Assembly: GCF_035917575.1 (NCBI RefSeq) | Contig: NZ_CP109090.1 | Location: 2,914,001 to 2,978,000, forward strand | Length of the DNA stretch: 64,000 nucleotides | From: Streptomyces sp. NBC_01788 | GTDB taxonomy: Bacteria > Actinomycetota > Actinomycetes > Streptomycetales > Streptomycetaceae | Reading direction: 5' to 3' | Shown: in pieces, positions 53,814 to 63,213 of the stretch | Numbering within the stretch: position 1 is the first letter of the stretch | Layout of the letters: each line of letters opens with the position of its first letter | Position numbers and translations under genes: made by a program | Notes under the pieces: model-generated | The model's database searches: none | The model's input: the letters and a program-made list of their open reading frames with translations, nothing else | What the model was told of the DNA's origin: nothing

Positions 53814-54863
53814 ATGCCCAACGCCCGTGCCACCCTTCTCTCCCGCCGCGGCATCCTCACCGCGGGCGGCGCCCTCGGCCTCGGTGCCGTGCTCGCAGCC
53901 TGCGGTGACGGCGACGCGAAAAGCGGCGGTTCGGGTGGCAAGGCGGCCAAGGGCGCGTCCGGCACGTGGTCGTTCAAGGACGACCGCGGGCAGACCGTGA
54001 AGGCCGACAAGACCCCCTCGCGCATCGTCGCCTTCGTCGGGGTCGCCGCCGCGCTGCACGACTACGGCGTCCGGGTCGAGGGCGTCTTCGGCCCGACGAC
54101 GACCAAGGACGGCAAGGCCGATGTGCAGGCCGGCGACATGGACGTCAGCAAGGTGACGGTGCTCGGCAACGAGTGGGGCCAGTTCAACATCGAGAAGTAC
54201 GCGTCCCTCGCCCCCGACCTGCTCGTCTCCACCATGTTCGACGACGCGGGCACCCTCTGGTACGTCCCGGAGGAGTCGTCGAAGAAGATCCTCGCCGTCG
54301 GCGCCCCCACCGTCGGCGTCTCCGTCTACGACCGGCAGCTGACGGAGCCGCTGGAGCGCATGCTCGCGCTGGCCAAGTCGCTCGGCGCCGATGTCACCGG
54401 CGACAAGGTGAAGCGGGCCAGGAAGCGGTTCGAGGACGCGGCCGCCCGGCTGCGCGCCGCTGCCCGGGCGAAGCCGGACATCAAGGTACTGGCGGGCTCC
54501 GCGAGCCAGGACCTGTTCTATGTCTCCGGCACCAACCTCTCCATCGACCTGGAGTACTTCAAGGCACTCGGCGTGAACTTCGTCGAGCCCCCGGAGAACG
54601 CCAAGAAGGAGGGCGGCGGCTGGTACGAGTCCCTGAGCTGGGAAAACGCCGACAAGTACGCGGCGGACATCATCATGATGGACAACCGCACCTCGGCCAT
54701 CCAGCCCCCCGACATCACCCAGGGCACCTGGAAGAAGCTCCCCGCAGTCAAGGCGCGGCAGGTCATCGCGCGCAACCCCGAGCCGATCCTGTCCTACGAC
54801 AAGTGCGCCCCGCTGCTCGAGGACCTCGCGAAGGCCATCGAGACGGCGAAGAAGGTCGCCTGA
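53814..54863 (+). CDS. desE: Ferrioxamine-binding lipoprotein
   Basis: 349 aa from the ATG at 53814. A twin-arginine-like signal (LLSRRGILTAGGALGLGAVLAAC) ends in a lipobox with Cys30, so it is anchored outside the membrane. The rest is a class-III (TroA-type) siderophore-binding protein: SRIVAFVGVAAALHDYGVRVEGVFG, LLVSTMFDDAGTLWYVPEES, and two lobes joined by a long helix. It captures ferrioxamine for an ABC importer not in this window. Controlled by the iron box upstream; desF follows by 65 bp. Confidence 0.93.
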   Translation: MPNARATLLSRRGILTAGGALGLGAVLAACGDGDAKSGGSGGKAAKGASGTWSFKDDRGQTVKADKTPSRIVAFVGVAAALHDYGVRVEGVFGPTTTKDGKADVQAGDMDVSKVTVLGNEWGQFNIEKYASLAPDLLVSTMFDDAGTLWYVPEESSKKILAVGAPTVGVSVYDRQLTEPLERMLALAKSLGADVTGDKVKRARKRFEDAAARLRAAARAKPDIKVLAGSASQDLFYVSGTNLSIDLEYFKALGVNFVEPPENAKKEGGGWYESLSWENADKYAADIIMMDNRTSAIQPPDITQGTWKKLPAVKARQVIARNPEPILSYDKCAPLLEDLAKAIETAKKVA

Positions 54864-54928
54864 CCCGCCCCGCCTCCGCTCCACCACCCCCCACATACAG
54901 GCGCCCTGACGCCGACTCAGGAGCATCC

Positions 54929-55819
54929 ATGACGACGGCCGTGGCCGCCCCGTTCCGTTTCTTCTCCCTCCAGGTCGTACGGACAAGGCGGCTCGGCCCG
55001 TCTCTCGTCCGGGTCACCTTCGCGGGGCCCGACCTGCACGCCTTCCACTCCGACGGACGCGACCAGTCCCTCTCCCTGTTCCTGCCGCAGCCGGGCCAGA
55101 CCGAGCCGGTGGTGCCGCTCGAACTCGGCTGGGGGTCCCCCCGCTCGAGCGAAGCCGAGAGTGGGGGAGGCTGGTGGCAGGGCTGGCGCGAACTCCCCGA
55201 CGACGTAAGGGCGGTGATGCGTTCGTACACCCTGCGGTCGCTGCGCCGCGACCCGGACGAGATCGACATCGACTTCGCCCTGCACGGCCTGGAGCCGGGC
55301 GCCGCGGCACCCGCCGGGCCCGCGTCCCGCTGGGCCGCCCGCGCCACGCCCGGCGACCGCGTCCTGCTGCTCGGCCCGGCGGTCGCGGACAACCGGGCGA
55401 TCCGCTTCCGCCCGCCCGAGGACACCGATCTGGTGGTGATGTGGGGCGACGAGACCGCCGTCCCCGCCGCGACCGCGATCCTGGAGTCCCTGCCGGCCGG
55501 CACGCGGGTGCGCGCCTGGCTGGAGGTGGGGCACGCGGGCGACATCCAGGAGGCGGCGACCGACGCCGACGCCGACGTCACCTGGCTGGTGCGCGAACCC
55601 GGCCGCCCGGAGGGGTCCCCCATGGCGCTCGACGCGCTGCGCGGCACCCGACTCCCCATCGGCGAGCGGCCGTACGTCTGGCTCGCGGGCGAGTCCGGGT
55701 GCGTCCGGGCGCTGCGCCGGCACTTCGTCGGCGAGCGCGGAACCGACCGTCGCCGCGTCACCTTCGTGGGCTACTGGCGGCACGGTCTGAGCGAGGAGCA
55801 GTTGCGCACGCAGGAGTGA
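54929..55819 (+). CDS. desF: Siderophore-interacting FAD-dependent reductase
   Basis: 296 aa. The ATG at 54929 has AGGAGC upstream. SIP/ViuB family: FAD-binding barrel (FRFFSLQVVRTRRLGPSLVRVTFAGPDLHAF, MRSYTLRSLRRDPDEIDIDFALHG with the FAD-binding RxYTxR motif), GDRVLLLGPAV, and NAD(P)-side DLVVMWGDETAVPAATAILESLP, VWLAGESGCVRALRRHF. It reduces the ferric siderophore to release iron. The short genomic repeat (55131-55170) is translated in frame as GSPRSSEAESGGG between barrel strands, apparently without destroying the gene. Confidence 0.9.
   Translation: MTTAVAAPFRFFSLQVVRTRRLGPSLVRVTFAGPDLHAFHSDGRDQSLSLFLPQPGQTEPVVPLELGWGSPRSSEAESGGGWWQGWRELPDDVRAVMRSYTLRSLRRDPDEIDIDFALHGLEPGAAAPAGPASRWAARATPGDRVLLLGPAVADNRAIRFRPPEDTDLVVMWGDETAVPAATAILESLPAGTRVRAWLEVGHAGDIQEAATDADADVTWLVREPGRPEGSPMALDALRGTRLPIGERPYVWLAGESGCVRALRRHFVGERGTDRRRVTFVGYWRHGLSEEQLRTQE
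55131..55170. repeat. Short palindromic repeat, copy C, inside desF
   Basis: GGGGGTCCCCCCGCTCGAGC then GAAGCCGAGAGTGGGGGAGG; same core as copy A but lacking the CTT of AGAGCTTGGGGG and one T after the C-run. In sense orientation relative to the gene, unlike copies A and B. Confidence 0.8.
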
Positions 55820-55857
55820 CACCGGTCACGGCGGGGCAACACCGGGCGTAGATCAAC

Positions 55858-55876
55858 TTAGGTTAGGCTAACTTAA
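55858..55876 (+). promoter_or_regulatory. Iron box upstream of desA
   Basis: TTAGGTTAGGCTAACTTAA, a full 19-bp match to the DmdR/DtxR consensus, 64-82 bp before the desA start. It controls desABCD. Confidence 0.94.
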
Positions 55877-55939
55877 GTAAACGCGCGCCGCTTTCCCGTC
55901 CCACATGGACCGTCCCCACCCCACCGGAGGACCCCCCAC

Positions 55940-57382
55940 ATGCGCTCACACCTGCTCAACGACCAGACCGCGGAGCACTACCGCCGGTCCGTGAAAGAAG
56001 GAGTGGAGCGGGTGGCCGCCCGACTGGCCGCCACCGAGCGGCCGTTCACGGGCGTGACCCCCGACGCCCTCGCGCCCCGCATCGAGCGGATCGACCTGGA
56101 CCGGCCGCTGAACGACACCACGGCGGCCCTCGACGAGCTGGAGGAGGTCTACCTCCAGGACGCCGTCTACTTCCACCACCCCCGCTACCTCGCCCACCTC
56201 AACTGCCCCGTCGTCATCCCGGCGGTGCTCGGCGAGGCCGTGCTGTCGGCCGTCAACTCCTCCCTCGACACCTGGGACCAGTCGGCGGGCGGCACCCTGA
56301 TCGAGCGCAAGCTCATCGACTGGACGGCCGCCCGGATCGGCCTCGGCCCCGGCGCCGACGGCGTGTTCACCTCGGGCGGAACCCAGTCCAACCTCCAGGC
56401 GCTGCTGCTGGCCCGCGAGGAGGCCGACGGCACGCCGCTCTCCGAGCTGCGGATCCTCACCTCCGAGGCGAGCCACTTCAGTGTGCGCAAGTCCGCGCAA
56501 CTGCTCGGTCTCGGAGCCGAGTCGGTGGTCGTCGTCCCGGTCGACCACGACAAGCGCATGCAGACCCTCGCGCTCGCCCACGAGCTGGAGCGCTGCCACC
56601 GCGACGGACTGGTCCCGATGGCCGTGGTCGCCACCGCCGGAACCACCGACTTCGGCTCCATCGACCCGCTGCCCGAAATCGCCGAGCTGTGCGACCGGTT
56701 CGGCACCTGGCTGCACGTCGACGCGGCCTACGGCTGTGGTCTGCTGGTCTCCCCCACCCGCCGCGAGCTGCTCGACGGCATCGAACGCGCCGACTCGGTC
56801 ACCATCGACTACCACAAGTCCTTCTTCCAGCCTGTGAGTTCCTCCGCCGTGCTGGTCCGGGACGCCTCGGTCCTGCGGCACGCCACCTATCACGCGGACT
56901 ACCTCAACCCGCGCCGCGCGGTGACCGAGCGCATCCCCAACCAGGTCGACAAGTCCCTGCAGACCACCCGCCGCTTCGACGCCCTGAAACTGTGGATGAC
57001 CCTGCGCGTGATGGGCGCCGACGGTATCGGGCAGCTCTTCGACGAGGTGTGCGACCTGGCCGCCGCGGGCTGGAAACTGCTCGCCTCCGACCCGCGGTTC
57101 GACGTCGTCGTCGAACCGTCGCTGTCCACCCTGGTCTTCCGCTACGTCCCGGCGGCCGTCACCGACCCGGGCGAGATCGACCGCGCCAACCTCTATGCCC
57201 GCAAGGCCCTGTTCGCCTCCGGCGACGCGGCGGTAGCGGGCACCAAGGTCGCCGGCCGCCACTACCTGAAGTTCACCCTGCTCAACCCCGAGACCACGAC
57301 CGACGACCTCACCGCCGTCCTCGATCTGATCGCCGGCCACGCCGAGCAGTACCTGGGAGAGTCCCTTGACCGCGCGTCCTGA
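55940..57382 (+). CDS. desA: Lysine decarboxylase of desferrioxamine synthesis
   Basis: 480 aa, group-II PLP decarboxylase. Converts lysine to cadaverine. N-terminal YHRRSVKEG-type helix, [70 protein letters not shown] (PLP Asp) and the Schiff-base Lys293 in [11 protein letters not shown]. First gene of desABCD; the next gene starts inside its last codons. The ATG at 55940 follows GGAGGACC. Confidence 0.96.
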   Translation: MRSHLLNDQTAEHYRRSVKEGVERVAARLAATERPFTGVTPDALAPRIERIDLDRPLNDTTAALDELEEVYLQDAVYFHHPRYLAHLNCPVVIPAVLGEAVLSAVNSSLDTWDQSAGGTLIERKLIDWTAARIGLGPGADGVFTSGGTQSNLQALLLAREEADGTPLSELRILTSEASHFSVRKSAQLLGLGAESVVVVPVDHDKRMQTLALAHELERCHRDGLVPMAVVATAGTTDFGSIDPLPEIAELCDRFGTWLHVDAAYGCGLLVSPTRRELLDGIERADSVTIDYHKSFFQPVSSSAVLVRDASVLRHATYHADYLNPRRAVTERIPNQVDKSLQTTRRFDALKLWMTLRVMGADGIGQLFDEVCDLAAAGWKLLASDPRFDVVVEPSLSTLVFRYVPAAVTDPGEIDRANLYARKALFASGDAAVAGTKVAGRHYLKFTLLNPETTTDDLTAVLDLIAGHAEQYLGESLDRAS

Positions 57383-58649
57383 AGCCCCGTACGAGACCCA
57401 TGACTTCGTGGGCATCGGCCTGGGCCCCTTCAACCTCGGCCTGGCCTGCCTCACCGAGCCGATCGCCGAACTGAACGGCGTCTTCCTGGAGTCCAAGCCC
57501 GACTTCGAGTGGCACTCGGGCATGTTTCTCGACGGCGCCCACCTCCAGACCCCGTTCATGTCGGACCTGGTCACCCTGGCCGACCCGACCTCCCCGTTCT
57601 CCTTCCTCAACTACCTGAAGGAGAAGGGCCGCCTGTACTCGTTCTACATCCGGGAGAACTTCTACCCGCTGCGCGTCGAGTACGACGACTACTGCCGGTG
57701 GGCGGCGTCCCGGCTGAGCAGCGTCCGCTTCGGCACGACGGTCACCGAGGTGACGTACGACGAGGGCGACGAGCTGTACACCGTGCGCACGCACACCGGA
57801 GCCGCGTACCGCGCCCGCCGTCTGGTGCTCGGCACGGGCACCCCCGCGTACCTCCCCGACGCCTGCCGGGGCCTGAGCGGCGACTTCCTGCACAACTCCC
57901 GCTATCTGGAGCACAAGGCGGAGCTCCAGCGCAGGGAGTCGATCACGCTGGTGGGCAGCGGCCAGTCCGCCGCCGAGATCTACTACGACCTGCTCGGCGA
58001 GATCGACGTCCACGGCTACCGGCTGAACTGGGTCACCCGCTCCCCGCGGTTCTTCCCGCTGGAGTACACCAAGCTCACCCTGGAGATGACCTCCCCGGAG
58101 TACATCGACTACTACCACGCGCTGCCGGAGCAGACCCGCTACCGCCTCACCGAGCAGCAGAAGGGCCTGTTCAAGGGCATCGACGGCACGCTGATCGACG
58201 AGATCTTCGACCTGCTCTACCAGAAGAACCTCTCCGGCCCGGTCCCCACCCGTCTGCTCACCAACTCCGCGCTCACCGGGGCGACTCACCAGGACGGCGC
58301 CTACACCCTCACCTTCCACCAGGAGGAGCAGGGGAAGGACTTCGAGCTGCGCACCGAGGGCCTGGTCCTGGCCACCGGCTACCGGTACACCGAACCGGAG
58401 TTCCTGAAGCCGATCCGGGACCGGCTGCGCTACGACTCCCACGGCAACCACGACATCGGCCGCAACTACGCCATCGACGTCACCGGCCGGGGCGTCTTCC
58501 TCCAGAACGGCGGCGTGCACGCCCACAGCGTCACCAGCCCCGACCTGGGCATGGGCGCGTACCGCAACAGCTGCATCATCCGCGAGCTGCTCGGCACCGA
58601 GCACTACCCGGTCGAGAAGTCCATCGCCTTCCAGGAGTTCGCCGCATGA
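57366..58649 (+). CDS. desB: Cadaverine N-monooxygenase
   Basis: 427 aa. FAD/NADPH-dependent N-hydroxylating monooxygenase making N-hydroxycadaverine. FAD site [11 protein letters not shown] (about 16-26), [41 protein letters not shown] site [11 protein letters not shown] near 196, and the C-terminal [12 protein letters not shown]. The start is a TTG at 57366, 17 bases inside desA, with GGGAGA six bases before it; the next in-frame GTG falls in the FAD motif and is too late, so TTG is the best call. Confidence 0.92.
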   Translation: MTARPEAPYETHDFVGIGLGPFNLGLACLTEPIAELNGVFLESKPDFEWHSGMFLDGAHLQTPFMSDLVTLADPTSPFSFLNYLKEKGRLYSFYIRENFYPLRVEYDDYCRWAASRLSSVRFGTTVTEVTYDEGDELYTVRTHTGAAYRARRLVLGTGTPAYLPDACRGLSGDFLHNSRYLEHKAELQRRESITLVGSGQSAAEIYYDLLGEIDVHGYRLNWVTRSPRFFPLEYTKLTLEMTSPEYIDYYHALPEQTRYRLTEQQKGLFKGIDGTLIDEIFDLLYQKNLSGPVPTRLLTNSALTGATHQDGAYTLTFHQEEQGKDFELRTEGLVLATGYRYTEPEFLKPIRDRLRYDSHGNHDIGRNYAIDVTGRGVFLQNGGVHAHSVTSPDLGMGAYRNSCIIRELLGTEHYPVEKSIAFQEFAA

Positions 58650-59176
58650 CCCTCACGTTCCGTCCGCTCGACCCGCTGAAGGACGCCGAGTTGCTGCACG
58701 GCTGGGTCACCCACCCCAAGGCGGCGTTCTGGATGATGCAGGACGCCACGCTCACGGACGTCGAGCGCGCCTACATGGAGATCGCCGCCGACCCCCACCA
58801 CGACGCCTTCGTCGGCCTGCACGACGGCGAGCCCGCCTTCCTGATGGAGCGGTACGACCCCGCCCACCGCGAGCTGGTGGGGCTGTACGAGCCGGAGCCC
58901 GGTGACGTCGGCATGCACTTCCTGGTCGCGCCGACCGACACGCCCGTGCACGGGTTCACCCGGGCCGTGCTCACCGCCGTGATGCGGCACCTGTTCGAGG
59001 ATCCGGCGACCCGACGGGTCGTGGTGGAGCCCGACGTGCGCAACACGGCCGTGCAGGCGCTGAACTCGGCCGTCGGGTTCGTTCCGGAGCGCGAGGTCGA
59101 AAAGCCCGAGAAGACGGCCCTGCTGAGCTTCTGCACCCGGGAGCGGTTCACCGCGGCGACGGGGGTGGCCGCATGA
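58646..59176 (+). CDS. desC: N-hydroxycadaverine acyltransferase
   Basis: 176 aa, GNAT family of the siderophore acyltransferase branch (related to IucB/RhbD). Acylates N-hydroxycadaverine with succinyl- or acetyl-CoA to the hydroxamate monomer. [39 protein letters not shown], the acetyl-CoA region [31 protein letters not shown], and [38 protein letters not shown], the typical end. The ATG overlaps the desB stop by four bases. Confidence 0.94.
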   Translation: MTLTFRPLDPLKDAELLHGWVTHPKAAFWMMQDATLTDVERAYMEIAADPHHDAFVGLHDGEPAFLMERYDPAHRELVGLYEPEPGDVGMHFLVAPTDTPVHGFTRAVLTAVMRHLFEDPATRRVVVEPDVRNTAVQALNSAVGFVPEREVEKPEKTALLSFCTRERFTAATGVAA

Positions 59177-60942
59177 CCCTCGCCGACGCCGTGTCCCACC
59201 TCTCCCCGGAGCACTGGGAGACCGCCAACCGCCTGCTCATACGCAAGGCGCTCGCCGAGTTCACGCACGAGCGGCTGCTCGCCCCCCGGCCGGACGGCGG
59301 CCACTTCGCCGTCGACAGCGACGACGGTCTCACCCGCTACCGCTTCACCGCCGTCCGCCGCGCCCTCGACCACTGGCAGGTGGACCCGGACTCGATCACC
59401 CGCCGGCGCGACGGCGTCGAACTTCCCCTAGCCGCAATGGACTTCTTCATCGAGTTCAAGGCGTCGCTGGGGCTGAGCGACGAGATCCTGCCGGTCTACC
59501 TGGAGGAGATCTCCTCCACCCTGGCGAGCACCTGCTACAAGCTGGCCAAGCCGCGGGTCACCTCCGCCGAGCTGGCGAAGGGCTCGTTCCAGGACATCGA
59601 GAGCGGCATGACCGAGGGCCACCCCTGCTTCGTCGCCAACAACGGGCGGCTCGGCTTCGGGGTCCACGAGTACCTGTCGTACGCCCCCGAGACCGCGAAC
59701 CCCGTCCGGCTGGTGTGGCTGGCCGCGCACCGCTCACGGGCGGCGTTCACGGCGGGCGTCGGCATCGAGTACGAGGCGTTCCTGCGCGAGGAGCTGGGCG
59801 CGGAGACCGTCGAGCGCTTCCACGCCCGGCTCACCGGCCAGGGCCTCGACCCCGCCGACTACCTGCTCATGCCCGTCCACCCCTGGCAGTGGTGGAACAA
59901 GCTCACCGTCACCTTCGCCGCCGAGATCGCCCGCAGGCACCTGGTCTGCCTGGGCGAGGGCGACGACGAGTACCTGGCCCAGCAGTCCATCCGGACCTTC
60001 TTCAACCGCACGAACCCGCACCGGCACTACGTCAAGACCGCGCTGTCCGTGCTCAACATGGGCTTCATGCGCGGGCTGTCGGCCGCCTACATGGAGGCCA
60101 CCCCGGCCATCAACGACTGGCTGGCCCAGCTCATCGCCGACGATCCGGTGCTGAAGTCGACCGGTCTGACGATCATCCGCGAGCGGGCGGCCGTCGGCTA
60201 CCGGCACCTGGAGTACGAGGAGGCCACGGACCGCTACTCGCCGTACCGGAAGATGCTGGCCGCGCTGTGGCGCGAGAGCCCGGTGCCCTCGCTGCGGGAC
60301 GGCGAGTCCCTGGCCACCATGGCCTCGCTGCTGCACGTCGATCACGAGGGCGCGTCCTTCGCGGGTGCCCTGATCGAGCGCTCCGGACTGTCCCCGCGGC
60401 AGTGGCTGCGCGGCTGTCTGCGCGCCTACCTCACCCCTCTCCTGCAGAGCTTCTACGCCTACGACCTGGTGTTCATGCCGCACGGCGAGAACGTGATCCT
60501 GGTGCTGGAGGACGGCGAGGTGCGGCGGGCGGTCTTCAAGGACATCGCCGAGGAGATCGCGGTCCTCGACCCGGACGCCGCGCTGCCGCCCGAGGTGCGG
60601 CGGATCCGGGTGGAGGTCCCGGACGAGCAGAAGCTGCTGTCCCTGTTCACGGACGTCTTCGACTGCTTCTTCCGCTTCCTGGCCGCGACTCTCGCCACCG
60701 AGGGGATCCTGGAGGAGGACGACTTCTGGCAGGCGGTGGCCGAGGCGGTCCGCGAGTACCAGGAGTCGGTGCCCGGACTCGCCTGGAAGTTCGCGCGGTA
60801 CGACCTGTTCGCCCCCGAGTTCGCGCTGTCCTGCCTCAACCGGCTCCAACTGCGCGACAACCGGCAGATGGTGGACCTCGCGGACCCCTCCGGGGCGCTC
60901 CAGCTCGTCGGAACCCTGCGCAATCCCCTCGCGGGGCGCTGA
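59173..60942 (+). CDS. desD: NRPS-independent siderophore synthetase (desferrioxamine synthetase)
   Basis: 589 aa, IucA/IucC family. Joins three hydroxamate units with ATP and closes or releases desferrioxamine E or B. The N-terminal domain ends in GHPCFVANNGRLGFG; the IucA/C core has EGHPC-type and HPWQWWNK motifs, then RTFFNRTNPHRHYVKTALSVLNMGF and LTIIRERAAVGYRH, and the C-terminal FhuF-like domain contains LQSFYAYDLVFMPHGENVILVLEDG and VFKDIAEEIAVLD. The ATG overlaps the desC stop by four bases. A strong terminator follows at 60958-60996. Confidence 0.96.
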   Translation: MTLADAVSHLSPEHWETANRLLIRKALAEFTHERLLAPRPDGGHFAVDSDDGLTRYRFTAVRRALDHWQVDPDSITRRRDGVELPLAAMDFFIEFKASLGLSDEILPVYLEEISSTLASTCYKLAKPRVTSAELAKGSFQDIESGMTEGHPCFVANNGRLGFGVHEYLSYAPETANPVRLVWLAAHRSRAAFTAGVGIEYEAFLREELGAETVERFHARLTGQGLDPADYLLMPVHPWQWWNKLTVTFAAEIARRHLVCLGEGDDEYLAQQSIRTFFNRTNPHRHYVKTALSVLNMGFMRGLSAAYMEATPAINDWLAQLIADDPVLKSTGLTIIRERAAVGYRHLEYEEATDRYSPYRKMLAALWRESPVPSLRDGESLATMASLLHVDHEGASFAGALIERSGLSPRQWLRGCLRAYLTPLLQSFYAYDLVFMPHGENVILVLEDGEVRRAVFKDIAEEIAVLDPDAALPPEVRRIRVEVPDEQKLLSLFTDVFDCFFRFLAATLATEGILEEDDFWQAVAEAVREYQESVPGLAWKFARYDLFAPEFALSCLNRLQLRDNRQMVDLADPSGALQLVGTLRNPLAGR

Positions 60943-60957
60943 GTTCCGGCCCGGACG

Positions 60958-60996
60958 GACGGGCACCCCGGAGTACGGTCCTCCGGGGTGCCCGTC
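60958..60996 (+). terminator. Terminator of desABCD
   Basis: 16-bp perfect stem, GACGGGCACCCCGGAG (60958-60973) with 60981-60996, and a 7-nt loop. It also faces the convergent hexosaminidase gene. A 15-bp direct repeat (CGTCGCGTGTGTTCC twice) follows. Confidence 0.88.
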
Positions 60997-61045
60997 GCGT
61001 GTGTTCCCGTCGCGTGTGTTCCTGGCGCTGTTCCCGCCGCTGTCC

Positions 61046-62677
61046 TTACCGCGCCGGCCAGGGCACCTGCGGGGAGCGGTAGTAGCCGATCCCGAGCGCG
61101 TCCCAGCGCGGCGCCTGGGCCGCCAGACGCGTCCTGTAGGTGTCCCAGTCGTGCGTGGCCGCGGGCGACCAGCCGAGTTCGGCGACGCCGGGCAGCCGGG
61201 GGAAGGCCATGGCGTCGATGTCGGCGGAGGTGGACAGGGTCTCCGACCACAGCGGCGCCTCGACACCGCGGATCGCGGAGGCGGGCGCGCCCGGCACGTA
61301 GCTGCCCGGGTCCCAGTCGTAGGACCGCCGCACCTCGACATAGCCGGCCCAGGCCAGTCCGAGCGGGGTGTCCTTGGTGTACTTCATGTCCAGGTACACC
61401 CGGTCGGCCGGGGACAGGATCAGCCCGGTGCCGTTCTGCGCGGCCCGGGCGACCTGGGCCTTCTCCGCCGCGCTGGTGGAGTCCAGGCCCCAGTACTGGG
61501 CGAGCGCGTCCTTGGCCGGGGTGGCGCCGGTCAGCTGATGCCAGCCGATCACCGTCTTGCCGTACTTGGCGACGACGGGTTGCACCCGGTCCATGAACTT
61601 CACGTAGTCGTCGTGGCTGGTGGAGTGCGCCTCGTCACCGCCGATGTGCAGGTAACGGCCGGGGGTGAGGGCGGCGAGCTCGCGGACGACGTCGTCCACG
61701 AAGTCGTAGGTGATCTCCTTGGACACGCACAGCGAGCTGAACCCGACCTCGGTGCCGGTGTACAGCGGGGGAGCCTTGCCGTCGCAGTTCAGCTCCGCGT
61801 AGGAGGAGAGGGCCGCGTTGGTGTGGCCGGGCATGTCGATCTCGGGGACGACCTCCAGATGGCGGGAGGCGGCGTAGCGGACGATCTCCCGGTAGTCGGC
61901 CTTGGTGTAGTGGCCGCCCGTGCCGCCGCCGACCTGCGTCGAGCCGCCGTGGGCCGCCAGGCGCGGCCAGGAGTCGACGGCGATGCGCCAGCCCTGGTCG
62001 TCACTCAGGTGCAGATGCAGCTCGTTGATCTTGTAGAGGGCGAGTTCGTCGATGTAGCGCTTGACCTGCGCGACGGTGAAGAAGTGCCGGGAGACGTCGA
62101 GCATGGCGCCCCGGTAGGCGTAGCGCGGGCTGTCCTGGATGGTGCCGCCGGCGACCAGCCACGGGCCCGGCTGCACGGACTTCTTCTCGACGGCGGCGGG
62201 CAGCAGCTGCCGCAGGGTCTGCACTCCGTGGAAGAGGCCGGCCGGCTCCCCCGCGGTGATCGTCACTCCGCTCGCCGCGCTGTCCAGCCGGTAGCCCTCG
62301 GCGCCGTACGCCCCCTTGGCCAGCCGCAGGCGGATGCCGCCCTTGCCCTGGGTGGTCAGCGGCAGGCGGTAGCCGGTGGAGGGCCGCAGGACGTCCGCGA
62401 GGTACTCGCCCACCCGGCGCGCCTCCGGGGAGCCGTCGACGCGGATGTGGGTGCCCGCCGTGACGCGGTACGGGTTTCCGCCCGCCTGGACGGAGGCCGG
62501 GGCCGGGACCACCTGGCCCAGCGGTGTCGCGGCCGGCGCGGGCGCAGCCCCACCGGCGGGCGCCGCGCCCACGGCGAAGGCCCCGGCCGCGGCCACGAGC
62601 AGCAGCGAACCCAGGGCCCGGCTGGTCCTGGGCATCCTCCGGATTCCGCGGGGAGTCGTGCTGTGGTGCCGTCTCAC
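61046..62677 (-). CDS. Secreted beta-N-acetylhexosaminidase (GH20)
   Basis: 543 aa from the GTG at 62677 (GAAGGGC upstream). The signal peptide runs from about RRMPRTSRALGSLLLVAAAGAFAVG to A44 or so. GH20b N-terminal domain (LGQVVPAPASVQAGGNPYRVTAGTHIRVD), then the catalytic barrel: the acid/base pair Asp348-Glu349 in HIGGDEAHSTSHDD, HLHLSDDQGWRIAVDSWP, and substrate Trp-rich motifs (LAQYWGLDS, PLWSETLSTSAD). It removes terminal GlcNAc/GalNAc from chitin oligomers or glycans outside the cell. A DasR-like site lies 42 bp upstream. Confidence 0.94.
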   Translation of the reverse strand: MRRHHSTTPRGIRRMPRTSRALGSLLLVAAAGAFAVGAAPAGGAAPAPAATPLGQVVPAPASVQAGGNPYRVTAGTHIRVDGSPEARRVGEYLADVLRPSTGYRLPLTTQGKGGIRLRLAKGAYGAEGYRLDSAASGVTITAGEPAGLFHGVQTLRQLLPAAVEKKSVQPGPWLVAGGTIQDSPRYAYRGAMLDVSRHFFTVAQVKRYIDELALYKINELHLHLSDDQGWRIAVDSWPRLAAHGGSTQVGGGTGGHYTKADYREIVRYAASRHLEVVPEIDMPGHTNAALSSYAELNCDGKAPPLYTGTEVGFSSLCVSKEITYDFVDDVVRELAALTPGRYLHIGGDEAHSTSHDDYVKFMDRVQPVVAKYGKTVIGWHQLTGATPAKDALAQYWGLDSTSAAEKAQVARAAQNGTGLILSPADRVYLDMKYTKDTPLGLAWAGYVEVRRSYDWDPGSYVPGAPASAIRGVEAPLWSETLSTSADIDAMAFPRLPGVAELGWSPAATHDWDTYRTRLAAQAPRWDALGIGYYRSPQVPWPAR

Positions 62678-62718
62678 ATGCGCGCCCTTCGTTCGGCTCG
62701 GGGACTCCACGGAGCCCC

Positions 62719-62734
62719 GACGGTATAGACCACT
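62719..62734 (-). promoter_or_regulatory. DasR-like operator (dre) upstream of the GH20 gene
   Basis: GACGGTATAGACCACT matches the DasR consensus ACTGGTCTAGACCAGT-type element at 12 of 16 positions by my alignment, with the right half TAGACCACT intact. DasR represses amino-sugar genes until glucosamine-6-phosphate accumulates. Confidence 0.7.
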
Positions 62735-62942
62735 CTCCCGCAGATGCGGCGAAACAATCTCCCGATGACGGAAATCATCCAGAGCGACGGCAGGCGAGTC
62801 CTGGACGACGGCGCCCGGGGCCCGCACACTCACGCTCGCCGGCATCGTCGCGGGCCTCCCCGAACGGCCCCACCGACACTCTCCTGCCCGAAATCGGGCA
62901 GGTTTCTTGCGAAAGCCCGCCCCTTACTCCAGAATCCACCGG

Positions 62943-63200
62943 GTGCACGACGAACTTGTTGATCATCTGACGCGGTCCACGCCCCTGAACCGGGGCGAGG
63001 CACTCCGGGTGGTCCAGGACGTGCTCGCCTACTTCGACGAGACGACCGAGGGGTTCGTCCGTCGCCGCCACCGCGAACTCCAGGCCCAGGGCCTGGTGAA
63101 CGCGGAGATCTTCGAACGGATCGGGGCGGACCTGCAGTACCGCGCGGTGGCACCGCCGGAACTCTCCCTCCGGCAGCTGCGCCGGATCGTCTACGGCTGA
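62943..63200 (+). CDS. Small conserved protein upstream of glmS, unknown
   Basis: 85 aa from the GTG at 62943 (weak site; the open frame reaches upstream to 62907). Mostly helical, highly charged: HDELVDHLTRSTPLNRGEALRVVQDVLAYFDETTEGFVRRRHRELQAQGLVNAEIFERIGADLQYR, ending LSLRQLRRIVYG. No family recognised and no membrane span. Only 13 bp before the glmS ATG, so probably cotranscribed; it could be a regulatory partner of GlmS or a co-transcribed bystander. Confidence 0.75.
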   Translation: MHDELVDHLTRSTPLNRGEALRVVQDVLAYFDETTEGFVRRRHRELQAQGLVNAEIFERIGADLQYRAVAPPELSLRQLRRIVYG

Positions 63201-63213
63201 GGGGTACCTGTAC

